This document shows, piece by piece, positions 55,901 through 64,000 of a stretch of DNA of 64,000 nucleotides. The first letter of the stretch is position 1. Each line of letters begins with the position of its first letter. Origin of the DNA: Prado023 sp964418695 (GTDB taxonomy: Bacteria; Actinomycetota; Actinomycetes; S36-B12; CAIYMF01); NCBI GenBank assembly GCA_964418695.1, contig CAYQMN010000015.1, positions 1 to 64,000 on the forward strand, given 5' to 3'. Position numbers and translations under genes: made by a program. The notes below the pieces were generated by a model that did not search any database, had not been told where the DNA came from, and worked only from the letters and a program-made list of their open reading frames with translations.

Positions 55901-58076
55901 ACGAGCAGGACTCCCGCGTGGACGCGAACGAGCGCACGGCCGTGGTCCGGCGCGCCGACCTCGCGGTGACCGCGGAGCCGACCACCGCCTCGGTCCTCGC
56001 CGGCGGCGTCTCGGCGTGGACCGTGACCGTGACCAACCATGGGCCCTCGAACTCCACCGGCGAGCTGACGATCGAGCCGGCCCCCAACCAGGCTTGACCG
56101 CGACCGAGATCACGGGGGCCGACTGTGACCTGGCCACCCTGGTGTGCGATCTGGGCGACCTGCCCGCGGGGGAGTCGCTGACCGTCACGCTGACCGGTGA
56201 CGTGCGGGCGGATCAGCCCGCAGGGCCGATGCCGTTGACCGTCGCCGTCGTCGGCATGGACACCGAGGACACCGACCTCTCCGACGACGCTGCCGCGACC
56301 GACGTCCTGGTGGTCCGCGAGGCCGACCTCGACGTTCGGGTGCGCTCGGCGCCGGAGACGGTGGCGGCGGGCGCGACGGTCGCCTTCCCGGTGACCGTCA
56401 CCAACCGCGGCCCGGCCAGCGCGACCGGCACCGTCGTGACCCTGACCCTCCCGGCCGGCCTGACGTTCGTCCCCGAAGGCTCCAGTGACGGCTGCACGGC
56501 GACCGGCCAGATCGTCACCTGCCAGGTCGGGGGCCTCTCGCCGGAGGGCACTCAGCAGCTCACGGTCACCGCACGCACCAGCCCGAGCCTCGATGCCACG
56601 GTGACGACGACCGTGGAGGCGGAGTCGGACGAGACCGACCCCAGCCCGGCATCGGCCACTGCCCAGACGGTCGTGAGCCCGGTTGCGGATCTCGCGGTCA
56701 GCGCCACGAGCGTGCAGGTCTACGCCGGCCAGGACATCGTGCGGGAGATCACCGTCACCAACCTCGGCGTGTCCGAGGCCAGGGACGTTGTGGTGACCCG
56801 GGTGCTGCCGGCCGAGTTCGGCTTCGTCTCCGCGACCCTGCCCGGCGGCTCGTGCACGTTCACCGAGGCCGACCTGACGGTCAGGTGCCGCCTGGCCCGG
56901 CTGGCCGACGGCGCGCTCGCGACGATCACGCTGGTCGTGAGCACCCCGCCGGACCTGGTCCCCCCGGACGAGCCCACCTTCGAGGTCAGCGGCACGGTCA
57001 CCGTCGCGGCGGCGACGCCCGACCCGGATCTGGCGAACAACTCCTCGACCGGGCAGATCACCGTCGCCGCCGCCGCGACCGTGGTGGCCGGCGTTGCCGC
57101 GAGCCCCAACCCGGTGGTGGCCGGCGAGGTGGTGACCTACACCGTGCGGGCGCGCAACGACGGCCCGTCGGTGGCCACGAATGCGGTGGTCACCAGCCAG
57201 CTCCCGCTGCGGACGACACCGGTCGATCTGGGCCCGTGCACGCTGACGCCGCCGCGGACCCTGACCTGTCCGGTCGGGGCGGCGATCCCGCCCGGTGACG
57301 AGGGCACCTTCACGTTCATCGTCCGCGTCGATCCGACGCTCGCGGAGGACTCGGTCCTGACGATCACGGTCGCGGCCCGCGCCGATCAGCTCGACCTGGC
57401 ACCGGCTCCCGACGGCCAGGCCGTCTCGGACGTCGTGCGTCGGGTCGACGTGTCGATCGCCGGTGAGGCGCAGCCGACCACGGTCGTGGCCGGCGACAGC
57501 TTCGTCCTGACCTTGACCCTCCACAACGAGGGCCCGTCGCTGGCCAGTGGCCTCACGCTGCAGAGCCTCGTCGAGCGGACGACCCCGGCCGTGACCGGCC
57601 TCGCGCTCGGCGATCCGGACTGTCCCGCCGAGCCGCTCACGCAGCCCTGCAATCCGCCCGATCTGCTGCCCGGCGAATCGACCACCGTGAGCTACACGGT
57701 CGCCACCGCGCCCGACACCCCGCCCGGCACCAGGATCACGGTGACGTCGTCAGTCACCCTCGCCGAGACCGACATCAGGCCACCGAACAACGAGACGACG
57801 ACCAACGTCACGGTGGTGGCAGCGGAGCCGACCAGCTCTCCCTCGCCGACCGGCACGCCGACCGGGACTCCCGAGCCGACCGGCAGCCCCGAGCCGACCG
57901 GCAGCCCCGAGCCGACCGGGACTCCCGAGCCGAGTGCCTCGTCGTCGGCGTCGAACTCGGCCATGCCGCGCACCGGTGCCGACGTGAGCAGTCTGCTGGG
58001 TCTCGCGCTGGCGGTCACGCTGACCGGACTGGCGCTGATCGCGGCGTCGCTGTGGCATCGCCGCAGGGCCCACTGA
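52927..58076 (+). pseudogene. Frameshifted LPXTG-anchored surface protein with ten DUF11-like repeats
   Basis: Reading starts at ATG 52927 behind GGGGAGGGG. It has a signal peptide (LGALLCVGLFVGLSAAPAQA), an about 360-residue N-terminal region with Cys-containing loops, then DUF11-like repeats (about residue 388 onward; ADL-x-V/I-x-K starts, NAGPS/NRGPA cores). The frame ends with TGA at 56095-56097 in the sixth repeat. The protein continues in the next frame from GLTATEITGADCD to 58076 with repeats 6-10, a PEPTG linker, the sortase motif MPRTG (57963-57977), a helix and RRRAH. A missing base in the CCCCC run near 56081-56085 explains it. Intact, it would be about 1716 residues and wall-anchored. 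It is either a true pseudogene, a phase-variable gene or a sequencing error. Confidence 0.85.
57846..57933 (+). repeat. Tandem repeat encoding the PEPTG linker before the sorting signal
   Basis: An 18-bp unit (CCCGAGCCGACCGGSASY) is repeated, giving PTGTPTGTPEPTGSPEPTG and so on. Such a repeat encodes the wall-spanning spacer and may vary in copy number between strains. Confidence 0.75.
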
Positions 58077-58105
58077 CCTGCCCGGAGCCCAGCGGCTGCC
58101 CACCC

Positions 58106-58150
58106 GTCGAGCCGGTCGAGACCTCGGCTTCCTGAGACCCCGGCTTCCTG
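58106..58150. repeat. TCGA-rich inverted repeat and tandem GGCTTCCTGAGACC units at a convergent junction
   Basis: GTCGAGCCGGTCGAGACCTC (58106-58125) belongs to the same family as 38586-38604 and 45009-45028. It is followed by two copies of GGCTTCCTGAGACC, the second running into a GTCGAG-like end on the minus strand. The block separates the surface-protein gene from the convergent acetyltransferase gene. Confidence 0.6.
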
Positions 58151-58162
58151 AGACCTCGACGG

Positions 58163-58600
58163 TCAGCTCAGCTGCTTGTGCATCCAGCGGTGCGTACCGA
58201 CGCCCGGCTTGTCCCACTCCGGGCCGGCGGCGACCCAGCCCGCGCCCTCGTAGAACCCGACCGCGCTGACCCGGGCGGCCGCCCAGATCGTGGCCGCACC
58301 GTGCGCGCGCGCCACCTGCTCGGCGTGGCCCAGGATCTGCCGGCCGATCCCCGTCCCCTGCCGGTCGGCGCGCACCGCCATGCTGCGCAGCTGCCAGGCC
58401 GGGATGGACACCAGCCCGGGCCCCGGCCACGCGCTGGGCAGCAGGGTGGCCGCACCGACTGCCTGGCCGCCGTCGAACGCGCCGAGGTGCAGCGAGTCCG
58501 GGGGAGCCGGGGTGTCGCCGGGCACCGGCCCGTCCGGCCGCAGCACGGCCTGCTGCAGCGGACGAACCTCCGTAGTGGCGGCCAGCCGAACCTCGATCAC
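58163..58600 (-). CDS. GNAT-family N-acetyltransferase
   Basis: The 145-residue protein has the GNAT fold with motif A as LRSMAVRADRQGTGIGRQIL (about 72-91), where QGTGIG binds acetyl-CoA pyrophosphate, and a C-terminal SAVGFYEGAGWVAAGPEW typical of the family. It begins at GTG 58600, 7 bp after the carboxylase alpha stop, so it is probably the last gene of that transcript. Acceptor substrate is unknown. Confidence 0.88.
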   Translation of the reverse strand: MIEVRLAATTEVRPLQQAVLRPDGPVPGDTPAPPDSLHLGAFDGGQAVGAATLLPSAWPGPGLVSIPAWQLRSMAVRADRQGTGIGRQILGHAEQVARAHGAATIWAAARVSAVGFYEGAGWVAAGPEWDKPGVGTHRWMHKQLS

Positions 58601-58607
58601 GTCGGGC

Positions 58608-60371
58608 TCAGGCGTCCTTGATCTCGCACAGGACGGTCCCGGTCGGCACGGTGGTGCCGGTCTGCGCGTTCAGCGCGGTGATGACCCCGGCCTTGTGCGC
58701 GGTGAGCGGCTGCTCCATCTTCATCGCCTCCAGGACCACGACGAGGTCGCCCGCGGCCACCTGCTGGCCCTCCTCGACGGCGATCTTGACGATCGTGCCC
58801 TGCATGGGAGCGGTCAGCGAGTCGCCGGTCGCCCCGCCGGATGCCGCTTTGCCCCGCTTCGGGGGAGCCTTGCGCGCCGACTTCGCGCCGCCGCCACCGC
58901 CGACCGAGAGCCCCTCGGGCAGGCTCACCTCCAGCCGGCGCCCGCCGACCTCGACCACCACGGTGTGCCGCTCGGCCGCCTCGGCGACGTCTCCGCTGGC
59001 CCCGGAATAGGCCGGGATGTCGTTGTCGAACTGGGTCTCGATCCAGCGGGTGTGCACCTCGAACGCCTGGTCCGGGTCGGCCGGGGCGAACGCCGGGTCG
59101 GACACCACCTTGCGGTGGAACGTGAGCGCGGTGGCGATCCCGTCGACGTCGAACTCGGCCAGGGCGCGGCGCGAGCGCTCCAGTGCCTGCTGGCGGTCGC
59201 GGCCGGTGACGATGAGCTTGGCCAGCAGCGAGTCGAAGTTGCCGCCGATCACGTCGCCCTGCCGGAACCCGCCGTCCAGCCGCACGCCGGGGCCGCTCGG
59301 CGGGTTCCACACGGTCAGCGCGCCGGGAGCCGGGAGGAACCCGCGGCCCGGGTCCTCGCCGTTGATCCGGAACTCGATCGAGTGCCCGGTGACCGTCGGG
59401 TCGTCGTAGCCCAGCTCCTCGCCGTCGGCGATCCGGAACTGCTCGCGCACGAGGTCCAGCCCGGTGACCTCCTCGGAGACCGGGTGCTCGACCTGCAGCC
59501 GCGTGTTCACCTCCAGGAACGAGATCGTCCCGTCCAGGCCGACCAGGAACTCGCAGGTGCCCGCGCCGTAGTAGCCGGCCTCGCGCACGATCGCCTTGCT
59601 GGAGTCGTAGAGCCGCTGCACCTGCTCGGCGCTCAGGAAGGGCGCGGGCGCCTCCTCGACCAGCTTCTGGTGGCGGCGCTGCAGCGAGCAGTCACGGGTG
59701 GAGACGACGACCACGTTGCCGTGCTGGTCGGCCAGCACCTGGGTCTCGACGTGCCGGGGGCTGTCCAGGTACTGCTCGACGAAGCACTCGCCGCGACCGA
59801 ACGCGGCCACCGCCTCGCGGACCGCTGAGTCGTAGAGCTCGGGGATCTCCTCGAGCGTGCGGGCGACCTTCAGGCCGCGACCGCCACCGCCGAACGCCGC
59901 CTTGATCGCGATCGGCAGGCCGACCTCCTGGGCGAAGGTCACGACCTCGTCGGCGTCGGCCACCGGGTCGGCCGTCCCGCGGACCTGCGGGGCGCCGGCG
60001 CGGGCGGCGATGTGCCGCGCGGACACCTTGTCGCCGAGGTCGCGGATGGCCTGCGGCGGGGGACCGATCCAGGTCAGCCCGGCGTCGATGACGGCCTGGG
60101 CGAAGTCGGCGTTCTCCGAGAGGAAGCCGTACCCGGGGTGGATCGCGTCGGCCCCGCTGCGCCGGGCCACGTCCAGCAGCTTGTCGATCACCAGGTAGGT
60201 CTCGGCGGCGGTGGTCCCACCCAGGGCGAACGCCTCGTCGGCGGCCTTGACGTGCAGGGCGTCCCGGTCGGGGTCGGCGTACACGGCCACCGAGGCCAGC
60301 CCGGCGTCTCGACAGGCGCGCGCCACCCGGATGGCGATCTCCCCACGGTTGGCGATCAGGACCTTCTTCAT
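58608..60371 (-). CDS. Biotin-dependent acyl-CoA carboxylase alpha subunit (biotin carboxylase plus BCCP)
   Basis: The 587-residue subunit carboxylates its own biotin with ATP and bicarbonate, for transfer by the beta subunit to acetyl- or propionyl-CoA. The biotin carboxylase domain begins KKVLIANRGEIAIRVARACR, with IKAAFGGGGRGLKV (ATP-grasp glycine loop, near 160), VEQYLDSPRHVE and EVNTRLQVEHPVSEE. Biotinyl Lys551 is in EAMKMEQ, 36 residues from the C-terminus. A Gly/Lys-rich linker (about 480-510) joins the domains. The length fits actinobacterial AccA/PccA. ATG 60371 has GGAG about 9 nt upstream. The accB end and accE lie 3.5 kb upstream on the same strand. Confidence 0.95.
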   Translation of the reverse strand: MKKVLIANRGEIAIRVARACRDAGLASVAVYADPDRDALHVKAADEAFALGGTTAAETYLVIDKLLDVARRSGADAIHPGYGFLSENADFAQAVIDAGLTWIGPPPQAIRDLGDKVSARHIAARAGAPQVRGTADPVADADEVVTFAQEVGLPIAIKAAFGGGGRGLKVARTLEEIPELYDSAVREAVAAFGRGECFVEQYLDSPRHVETQVLADQHGNVVVVSTRDCSLQRRHQKLVEEAPAPFLSAEQVQRLYDSSKAIVREAGYYGAGTCEFLVGLDGTISFLEVNTRLQVEHPVSEEVTGLDLVREQFRIADGEELGYDDPTVTGHSIEFRINGEDPGRGFLPAPGALTVWNPPSGPGVRLDGGFRQGDVIGGNFDSLLAKLIVTGRDRQQALERSRRALAEFDVDGIATALTFHRKVVSDPAFAPADPDQAFEVHTRWIETQFDNDIPAYSGASGDVAEAAERHTVVVEVGGRRLEVSLPEGLSVGGGGGAKSARKAPPKRGKAASGGATGDSLTAPMQGTIVKIAVEEGQQVAAGDLVVVLEAMKMEQPLTAHKAGVITALNAQTGTTVPTGTVLCEIKDA

Positions 60372-60480
60372 CTGTGCACTCCACATCCCAGCGGGCCCAT
60401 GCGGCCGCGACGTTCCAACGGTCCATCCTACGAACCCGGAAGGGATGCCCTTCGCGCACCCGGCGGCCCGTGGATCGCTG

Positions 60481-60519
60481 CTCAGGGGGCCCTCAGGGGG
60501 CCGCTCAGGGCGCCGCTCA
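60481..60519 (-). repeat. Tandem CTGAG-containing repeats at the maf stop codon
   Basis: On the minus strand CTGAGCGGC-like units of 11-12 bp begin at the maf stop TGA and repeat four times (CTCAG on the plus strand at 60481, 60492, 60504 and 60516). Each unit carries another TGA. The block ends the transcript region before the carboxylase gene. Confidence 0.7.
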
Positions 60520-61209
60520 GACACGCTCCCACAGGTCGGTCCAGCGCACTCCGAGCTCGGGCAGCAGCGCGCGCAGCGTGGGCAGCGCCAAGCCGATGAC
60601 GTTGGTGTGGTCGCCGTCGACCCCGTCGATGAACGCCGCACCGAGGCCGTCGATCGTGCACGATCCGGCCACCGCGAGCGGCTCGCCCGAGGCGATGTAG
60701 GCCTCCAGCTCCTCAGGGTCCGGGGTGCCGAACCGGACGGTGGTGGCCACGGTCGCGCGCTGGGCGACCCCGGACGTGACGTCGATCACGGTGTGACCGG
60801 TGACCAGCGTCCCGGTCCGCCCGGACATCGCCGCCCACCGGTCGCGAACCTGCTGGGCGCTCCCAGCCTTGCCCACCACCTGGCCGTCGACGGCGAGCAT
60901 CGAGTCGGCGCCGACGACCACGGTCCGGCCGATGACCTCGACCTCGCCGGCCCGCGCGCGGGCGGCCACGTCCTGGGCTTTCGCGTCGGCCAGCGTCTGG
61001 GTGAGCCGCCCGGCGTCGGCCACGATGCCCGGGTCGGCCGCGCGCAGCTCGGCGATCAGGGCAGTCTCGTCGACCGAGCTGGGCACCAGGAGCGGGCGGA
61101 TCCCCGAGCTGCGCAACAGGCCAGCCCGGGCCGGCGACGCGGACGCGAGGACCAGCGTCGCCGGCCGCCAGCTGCCCGATGACTCGAACTCCAGGCCCCG
61201 CTCAGCCAC
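60517..61209 (-). CDS. maf: Maf-family nucleotide pyrophosphatase
   Basis: The 230-residue protein hydrolyses dTTP/UTP or modified nucleotides to monophosphates as a house-cleaning enzyme. The N-terminal signature LVLASASPARAGLLRSSGI, the VDETAL segment and the middle VVGADSMLAVDGQVVGK with its catalytic acid block are all present. TGHTVIDV and YIASGEPLAVAGSCTIDG confirm the family. GTG 61209 overlaps the glycosyltransferase stop by 8 nt, so the two are coupled. The actinobacterial order accB-accE-maf-accA is typical; here the glycosyltransferase is inserted between accE and maf. Confidence 0.93.
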   Translation of the reverse strand: MAERGLEFESSGSWRPATLVLASASPARAGLLRSSGIRPLLVPSSVDETALIAELRAADPGIVADAGRLTQTLADAKAQDVAARARAGEVEVIGRTVVVGADSMLAVDGQVVGKAGSAQQVRDRWAAMSGRTGTLVTGHTVIDVTSGVAQRATVATTVRFGTPDPEELEAYIASGEPLAVAGSCTIDGLGAAFIDGVDGDHTNVIGLALPTLRALLPELGVRWTDLWERV

Positions 61210-63385
61210 GGCCGACCGTGCTGCGAATGGCTCCGGAGACCCGCGCCCGGTAGCCCTTGCCCGGTGCCGCCAGAAGCCGCCCGCCCGGGGAGGGAAGCAG
61301 TGTGACCTCGCCGCGCGGGCACGCCAGGTGGATCCGCTCGCGACCGCCCCGCGTCCACAGCCCGCCGAGTGGCGCCAGCAGCCCGCGGTACCCGACGAAC
61401 AGTGGCAGCGCGCCGCGCGCGAGCTGGGTGGTTGCCACGAGGGGGTCGGTGTGGAACAGGCCCTGCACCGGTGCCGACCAGTCCAGCCCCTCGACCGTGG
61501 GCTCGCCGGTGTAGACCAGCTCGCCGATCGTGCGGGCGTACCCGCCCACGTCGGGCACGCAGATGGAGGGGGAGGAGTCGTCGGCCGGGGCGATCGCGTG
61601 CGCCCGGACCGTCCCGTGGAAGGACACGCCCTCGGCGTCGACCACCAGGTCGGCCCAGTCGATGTCGACCGCCCAGTCCACCGCATGCGTCACGTCGCTG
61701 GGCGGCTGCCTCTCGGCGGTTCGCACGAGCAGGCCGCCGTCGATGAAGTGCGCCAGCAGCAGCTCGTCGCGGGGGGCGACCCAGACGGTCCCGTCAGGAT
61801 GTCGCGAGAGCGTCGCGTTGCCCATGCGGGAGGCCATGATCCGGTCCTCGAACGCCGGCGCCAGCACCGGCACGGTGGTGGACCCGTCGCTGAGCTCGAG
61901 GCGGAACGGCTTGGCCTGCGACACGGCCACGGTGGCCAGCGATGCCGTGCGCACGTTGAGGAAGGCCTCCCGGCCGGGCCGCTGGGCGTCGGAGACCGGC
62001 GGCTCGACGGCTTTCGGGTCGACTCCGCTGGGTGCGCTGAGCCACGCGGCCGGCTCGTTCAGCCCCGGGAGCGCGGCGGTCCAGGACGCTCTGCTGGACA
62101 CGGTGTCGGCCAGCAGAGCGGGCACCCGCAGCGTGCGGATCGGGCTGCTCAGCGACTCCGTGAGCAGGGTGGGCCGCGTGTGGTCGGTGACCGAGCGCCC
62201 GACGTCGCCGGCCAGGTCGATCCATTGCCGGGCCACGGCGGCCGGGTCCACGCTGCGCAGGATCGGGCGAGCGGCCTCGATGACCGCCGCGGGATCGTGC
62301 GGCTTGTGCAGCTCGATGGCCATGATCCGGGTCAGATCGTCCAGCGAAGGGATCGCCCGGCCCAGGGTCGGATCGGCCAGCATGGTCGCGGACCCGTAGC
62401 GAACCTGCCGGGCGATCACTGGGACGCCGGCGGCCAGCGACCCGGGGATCGGCAGTGGGTGCGGGTCGTCGCTGCCCAGCCAGAGTGACAGCCGCGCGCC
62501 GTCGAGCACGGTGGCGGTGCTGGGCAGTGCGGGGTCCAGGATCGTCACCCGGTTGGCCACGCCCAGCGAGTCGGCCAGGGAGCGCAGCGCCTCCTCGTCG
62601 GGGCCGGCACCCACCAGCTCCAGGCGCAGGTCGGGGTAGCGCACGGCCAGCGCGGCGATCGAGTGGATGGCCGCGGTGTGGTCGTACTCGGGCTCCAGCG
62701 GCCCGATGCTCACGATCCGCCGCGGCAGCTGCGCGGGCCCCGGCACCGGGTCGGGCACCGTGACGCTGACCGAAGGCGGGATGACCCGCACCGGCAGGTC
62801 CGTGCCGAAACGGGCGCGCAGGTCGGCTGCCTGCTCCGGGGTCATGACCGCGATCGCATCGAATGCGTCGTGGACGGGCGCGAACCGGTCGGCGAACCGC
62901 TCGGCCAGCGGTCCGCCGGCATCGGCGCCGGCCTGCAGATGGGGGAGATTGATCCCGGCGATCCGGCCGACGACGGGGTTGCTCATCCGGGCCACGACGG
63001 GGTAGGTGGCCGGGGAGTCGGCCATGACCACGGCGCCGGGCAGCCGTCCGGTCAGCCAGTCCAGCCAGTCGGCGACCTGGTGCTCGGCGGTCAGCCCCGC
63101 AGGCGGTCTGCCCCGCCACAACGGTCGGAGGCGCACGTCGCGCATCGCGAAGTGGTGCAGGTCGGTGCCGGCCGGGAACCGCCCGGCCGCGACCAGCCGG
63201 TCGACCCGTGCGACCAGCTTCGGATCCTGGTTGACGAGGACGGCGTGGGTGGCCCAGCCCGCCGCATCGAAGGCCCGCAGCCGGGCCAGCCAGCTGCGGG
63301 TCAGCCGCCCGTAGCTCTCCGGGATCGTGCTGAGCACGAAGACAGCAGTGGGCCGTCCGTCGGCCATCGGACGCTCGGCAATCAC
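61202..63385 (-). CDS. GT4-like glycosyltransferase with a long C-terminal domain
   Basis: The 727-residue cytoplasmic protein has a GT-B fold in residues about 12-420. RRIVSIGPLEPEYDH opens the second Rossmann half, RLELVGAGPDEEALRS is near 270, and PIPGSLAAGVPVIARQVRYGS (about 335-355) holds the nucleotide-sugar region. The C-terminal about 300 residues are beta-rich and unrecognised. Such proteins resemble poly(glycerol-phosphate) glucosyltransferases, so a wall polymer role is possible, though unproven. GTG 63385 has TAGGCT six bases upstream and no ribosome site, indicating a leaderless transcript. It interrupts the usual accE-maf neighbourhood and overlaps maf. Confidence 0.8.
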   Translation of the reverse strand: MIAERPMADGRPTAVFVLSTIPESYGRLTRSWLARLRAFDAAGWATHAVLVNQDPKLVARVDRLVAAGRFPAGTDLHHFAMRDVRLRPLWRGRPPAGLTAEHQVADWLDWLTGRLPGAVVMADSPATYPVVARMSNPVVGRIAGINLPHLQAGADAGGPLAERFADRFAPVHDAFDAIAVMTPEQAADLRARFGTDLPVRVIPPSVSVTVPDPVPGPAQLPRRIVSIGPLEPEYDHTAAIHSIAALAVRYPDLRLELVGAGPDEEALRSLADSLGVANRVTILDPALPSTATVLDGARLSLWLGSDDPHPLPIPGSLAAGVPVIARQVRYGSATMLADPTLGRAIPSLDDLTRIMAIELHKPHDPAAVIEAARPILRSVDPAAVARQWIDLAGDVGRSVTDHTRPTLLTESLSSPIRTLRVPALLADTVSSRASWTAALPGLNEPAAWLSAPSGVDPKAVEPPVSDAQRPGREAFLNVRTASLATVAVSQAKPFRLELSDGSTTVPVLAPAFEDRIMASRMGNATLSRHPDGTVWVAPRDELLLAHFIDGGLLVRTAERQPPSDVTHAVDWAVDIDWADLVVDAEGVSFHGTVRAHAIAPADDSSPSICVPDVGGYARTIGELVYTGEPTVEGLDWSAPVQGLFHTDPLVATTQLARGALPLFVGYRGLLAPLGGLWTRGGRERIHLACPRGEVTLLPSPGGRLLAAPGKGYRARVSGAIRSTVGRG

Positions 63386-63575
63386 GCCGCGAGCCTAGTG
63401 CCCGGCACCCGGGGGCCCGGTGACCCGGCGCGCGCCGTCCACCCGGTCACCGCCCCGTCCACCCTGTCACCCGGTGATGGTGAGGCCCGCCTGAGAGGAG
63501 GCGCAGTCGCCTCCCGGTGGGAGAGTGTGCGCACCCTCGTCGAACGTGCTGCCGAGGATGCCGATGTCCGACGGG

Positions 63576-63860
63576 TCAGCGGGGTAGGGCGCTGGCCCAC
63601 CAGCCGGTGGGGGCCACCGGGGCGCGCAGCAGGCGCTCGGGGGTGGCCCACTGCGAGGCCGGCTCGGGCTCGGTGGGCTCTTCGGCCCCGGCCGCCGCGG
63701 CGGCCAGGACCGTGACCAGTGCCGCCAACTCCTCGGGGGACGGGTCGCCCGAGACGATCCGCAGCAACGGTGCCCCCGAGCGCCCGGCGTCGACCCCGGG
63801 GCCCGTGGTGCCGGGGCGCCCTGCGTCGTCTCCGGTGCGCCCGCCACTGATCCCGCTCAC
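63576..63860 (-). CDS. accE: Acyl-CoA carboxylase epsilon subunit
   Basis: The 94-residue protein matches the AccE/PccE family by its core LLRIVSGDPSPEELAALVTVLAA (about 32-54) and the WATPERLLRAPVAPTGWWASALPR end. It stabilises the alpha-beta carboxylase complex. The first 30 residues are Gly/Asp-rich and variable, as usual. GTG 63860 overlaps the accB stop as GTGA, so the subunits are translationally coupled. Confidence 0.92.
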   Translation of the reverse strand: MSGISGGRTGDDAGRPGTTGPGVDAGRSGAPLLRIVSGDPSPEELAALVTVLAAAAAGAEEPTEPEPASQWATPERLLRAPVAPTGWWASALPR

Positions 63861-64000
63861 AGCGGGATGTTCCCGTGCTTCTTGGGCGGATGGGTCTCGC
63901 GCTTGTTGCGCAGCATCCGCAGCGAGGACACGATCTGCGCCCGGGTCTCGTGCGGGAAGATCACCCGGTCGATGTACCCGCGCTCGCTGGCCAGGTACGG
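63857..64000 (-). CDS. accB: Acyl-CoA (propionyl/acetyl-CoA) carboxylase beta subunit, C-terminal end
   Basis: Only the last 47 codons lie in the window; the gene continues past the right edge. The sequence YLASERGYIDRVIFPHETR, with RNKRETHPPKKHGNIPL at the end, is the conserved C-terminus of the carboxyltransferase subunit. It transfers carboxyl from biotin to the acyl-CoA. The stop overlaps accE by 4 nt. The chain choice between propionyl and acetyl cannot be made from this piece. Confidence 0.95.
   Translation of the reverse strand, partial: PYLASERGYIDRVIFPHETRAQIVSSLRMLRNKRETHPPKKHGNIPL

Noticed and set aside
56081..56097. Programmed -1 ribosomal frameshift in the surface-protein gene
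   Set aside because: The site has C5 followed by AAC but no proper slippery heptamer for tandem slippage, and no stable downstream structure was evident. A deletion, phase variation or sequencing error is simpler.
52927..58076. Phage or adhesin island origin for the DUF11 gene
   Set aside because: Base composition and codon use match the neighbours, and no integrase or tRNA border is present.

Overview
This 64 kb window is chromosomal DNA from a high-GC Gram-positive actinomycete. The evidence is very GC-rich codons, GTG starts, a large acyl-CoA carboxylase alpha subunit with an AccE epsilon subunit, an LpdA/Rv3303c-type flavoprotein, a UPP1-type uridine phosphorylase, BMP-type nucleoside transport and many apparently leaderless genes. 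The order and lower taxa cannot be fixed from sequence alone. No rRNA, tRNA or CRISPR array was seen.

Layout. 1-5.5 kb: an LLM-class flavin oxidoreductase and a 1392-residue secreted GH13 starch hydrolase (minus). 5.5-15.7 kb: a COG1470-like single-pass membrane protein (minus), divergent from a LuxR-type regulator, then a 1449-residue secreted PD40/CARDB-like protein, a DUF4255 protein and a Cdc48-type AAA+ ATPase. These look like accessory parts of extracellular contractile injection systems (eCIS), yet no sheath, tube or baseplate gene is present. This is the most interesting locus here. 15.7-19.1 kb: sdhCDAB (minus) with a Crp/GlxR-like site upstream. 19.7-20.9 kb: an ECF-like sigma factor and a coupled one-TM protein.

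20.9-30.7 kb: two minus-strand peptide/efflux operons. The first runs four-Cys secreted protein, lipoprotein, PG-binding adaptor, ABC ATPase, FtsX permease. The second runs possible micro-ORF, ABC ATPase, large FtsX permease. Each has a Crp-like palindrome upstream. Between them lie an AAA ATPase, a wrecked transposase, and a 189-bp copy of the big permease's 3' end.

30.9-48.4 kb: a methylmalonyl-CoA-mutase-family large subunit, then a nucleoside uptake and salvage region: bmpA lipoprotein, ABC ATPase, two permeases, cytidine deaminase, deoC, purine nucleoside phosphorylase, phosphopento/hexomutase, transketolase, uridine phosphorylase, adenosine deaminase, a uridine-kinase-like protein. Together these import nucleosides, release bases, and feed pentose phosphates through DeoC and transketolase into central metabolism. 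48.4-58.1 kb: a membrane protein fused to a GH5 glycosidase, LpdA, and a frameshifted surface protein with ten DUF11-like repeats and an MPRTG sorting signal. 58.2-64 kb (minus): accB end, accE, a glycosyltransferase, maf, the biotinylated carboxylase alpha subunit and a GNAT acetyltransferase.

Cross-cutting patterns: TANNNT boxes 6-7 nt before start codons, stop-codon-containing tandem repeats at several 3' ends, and a TCGA-rich inverted repeat at three convergent gene junctions.
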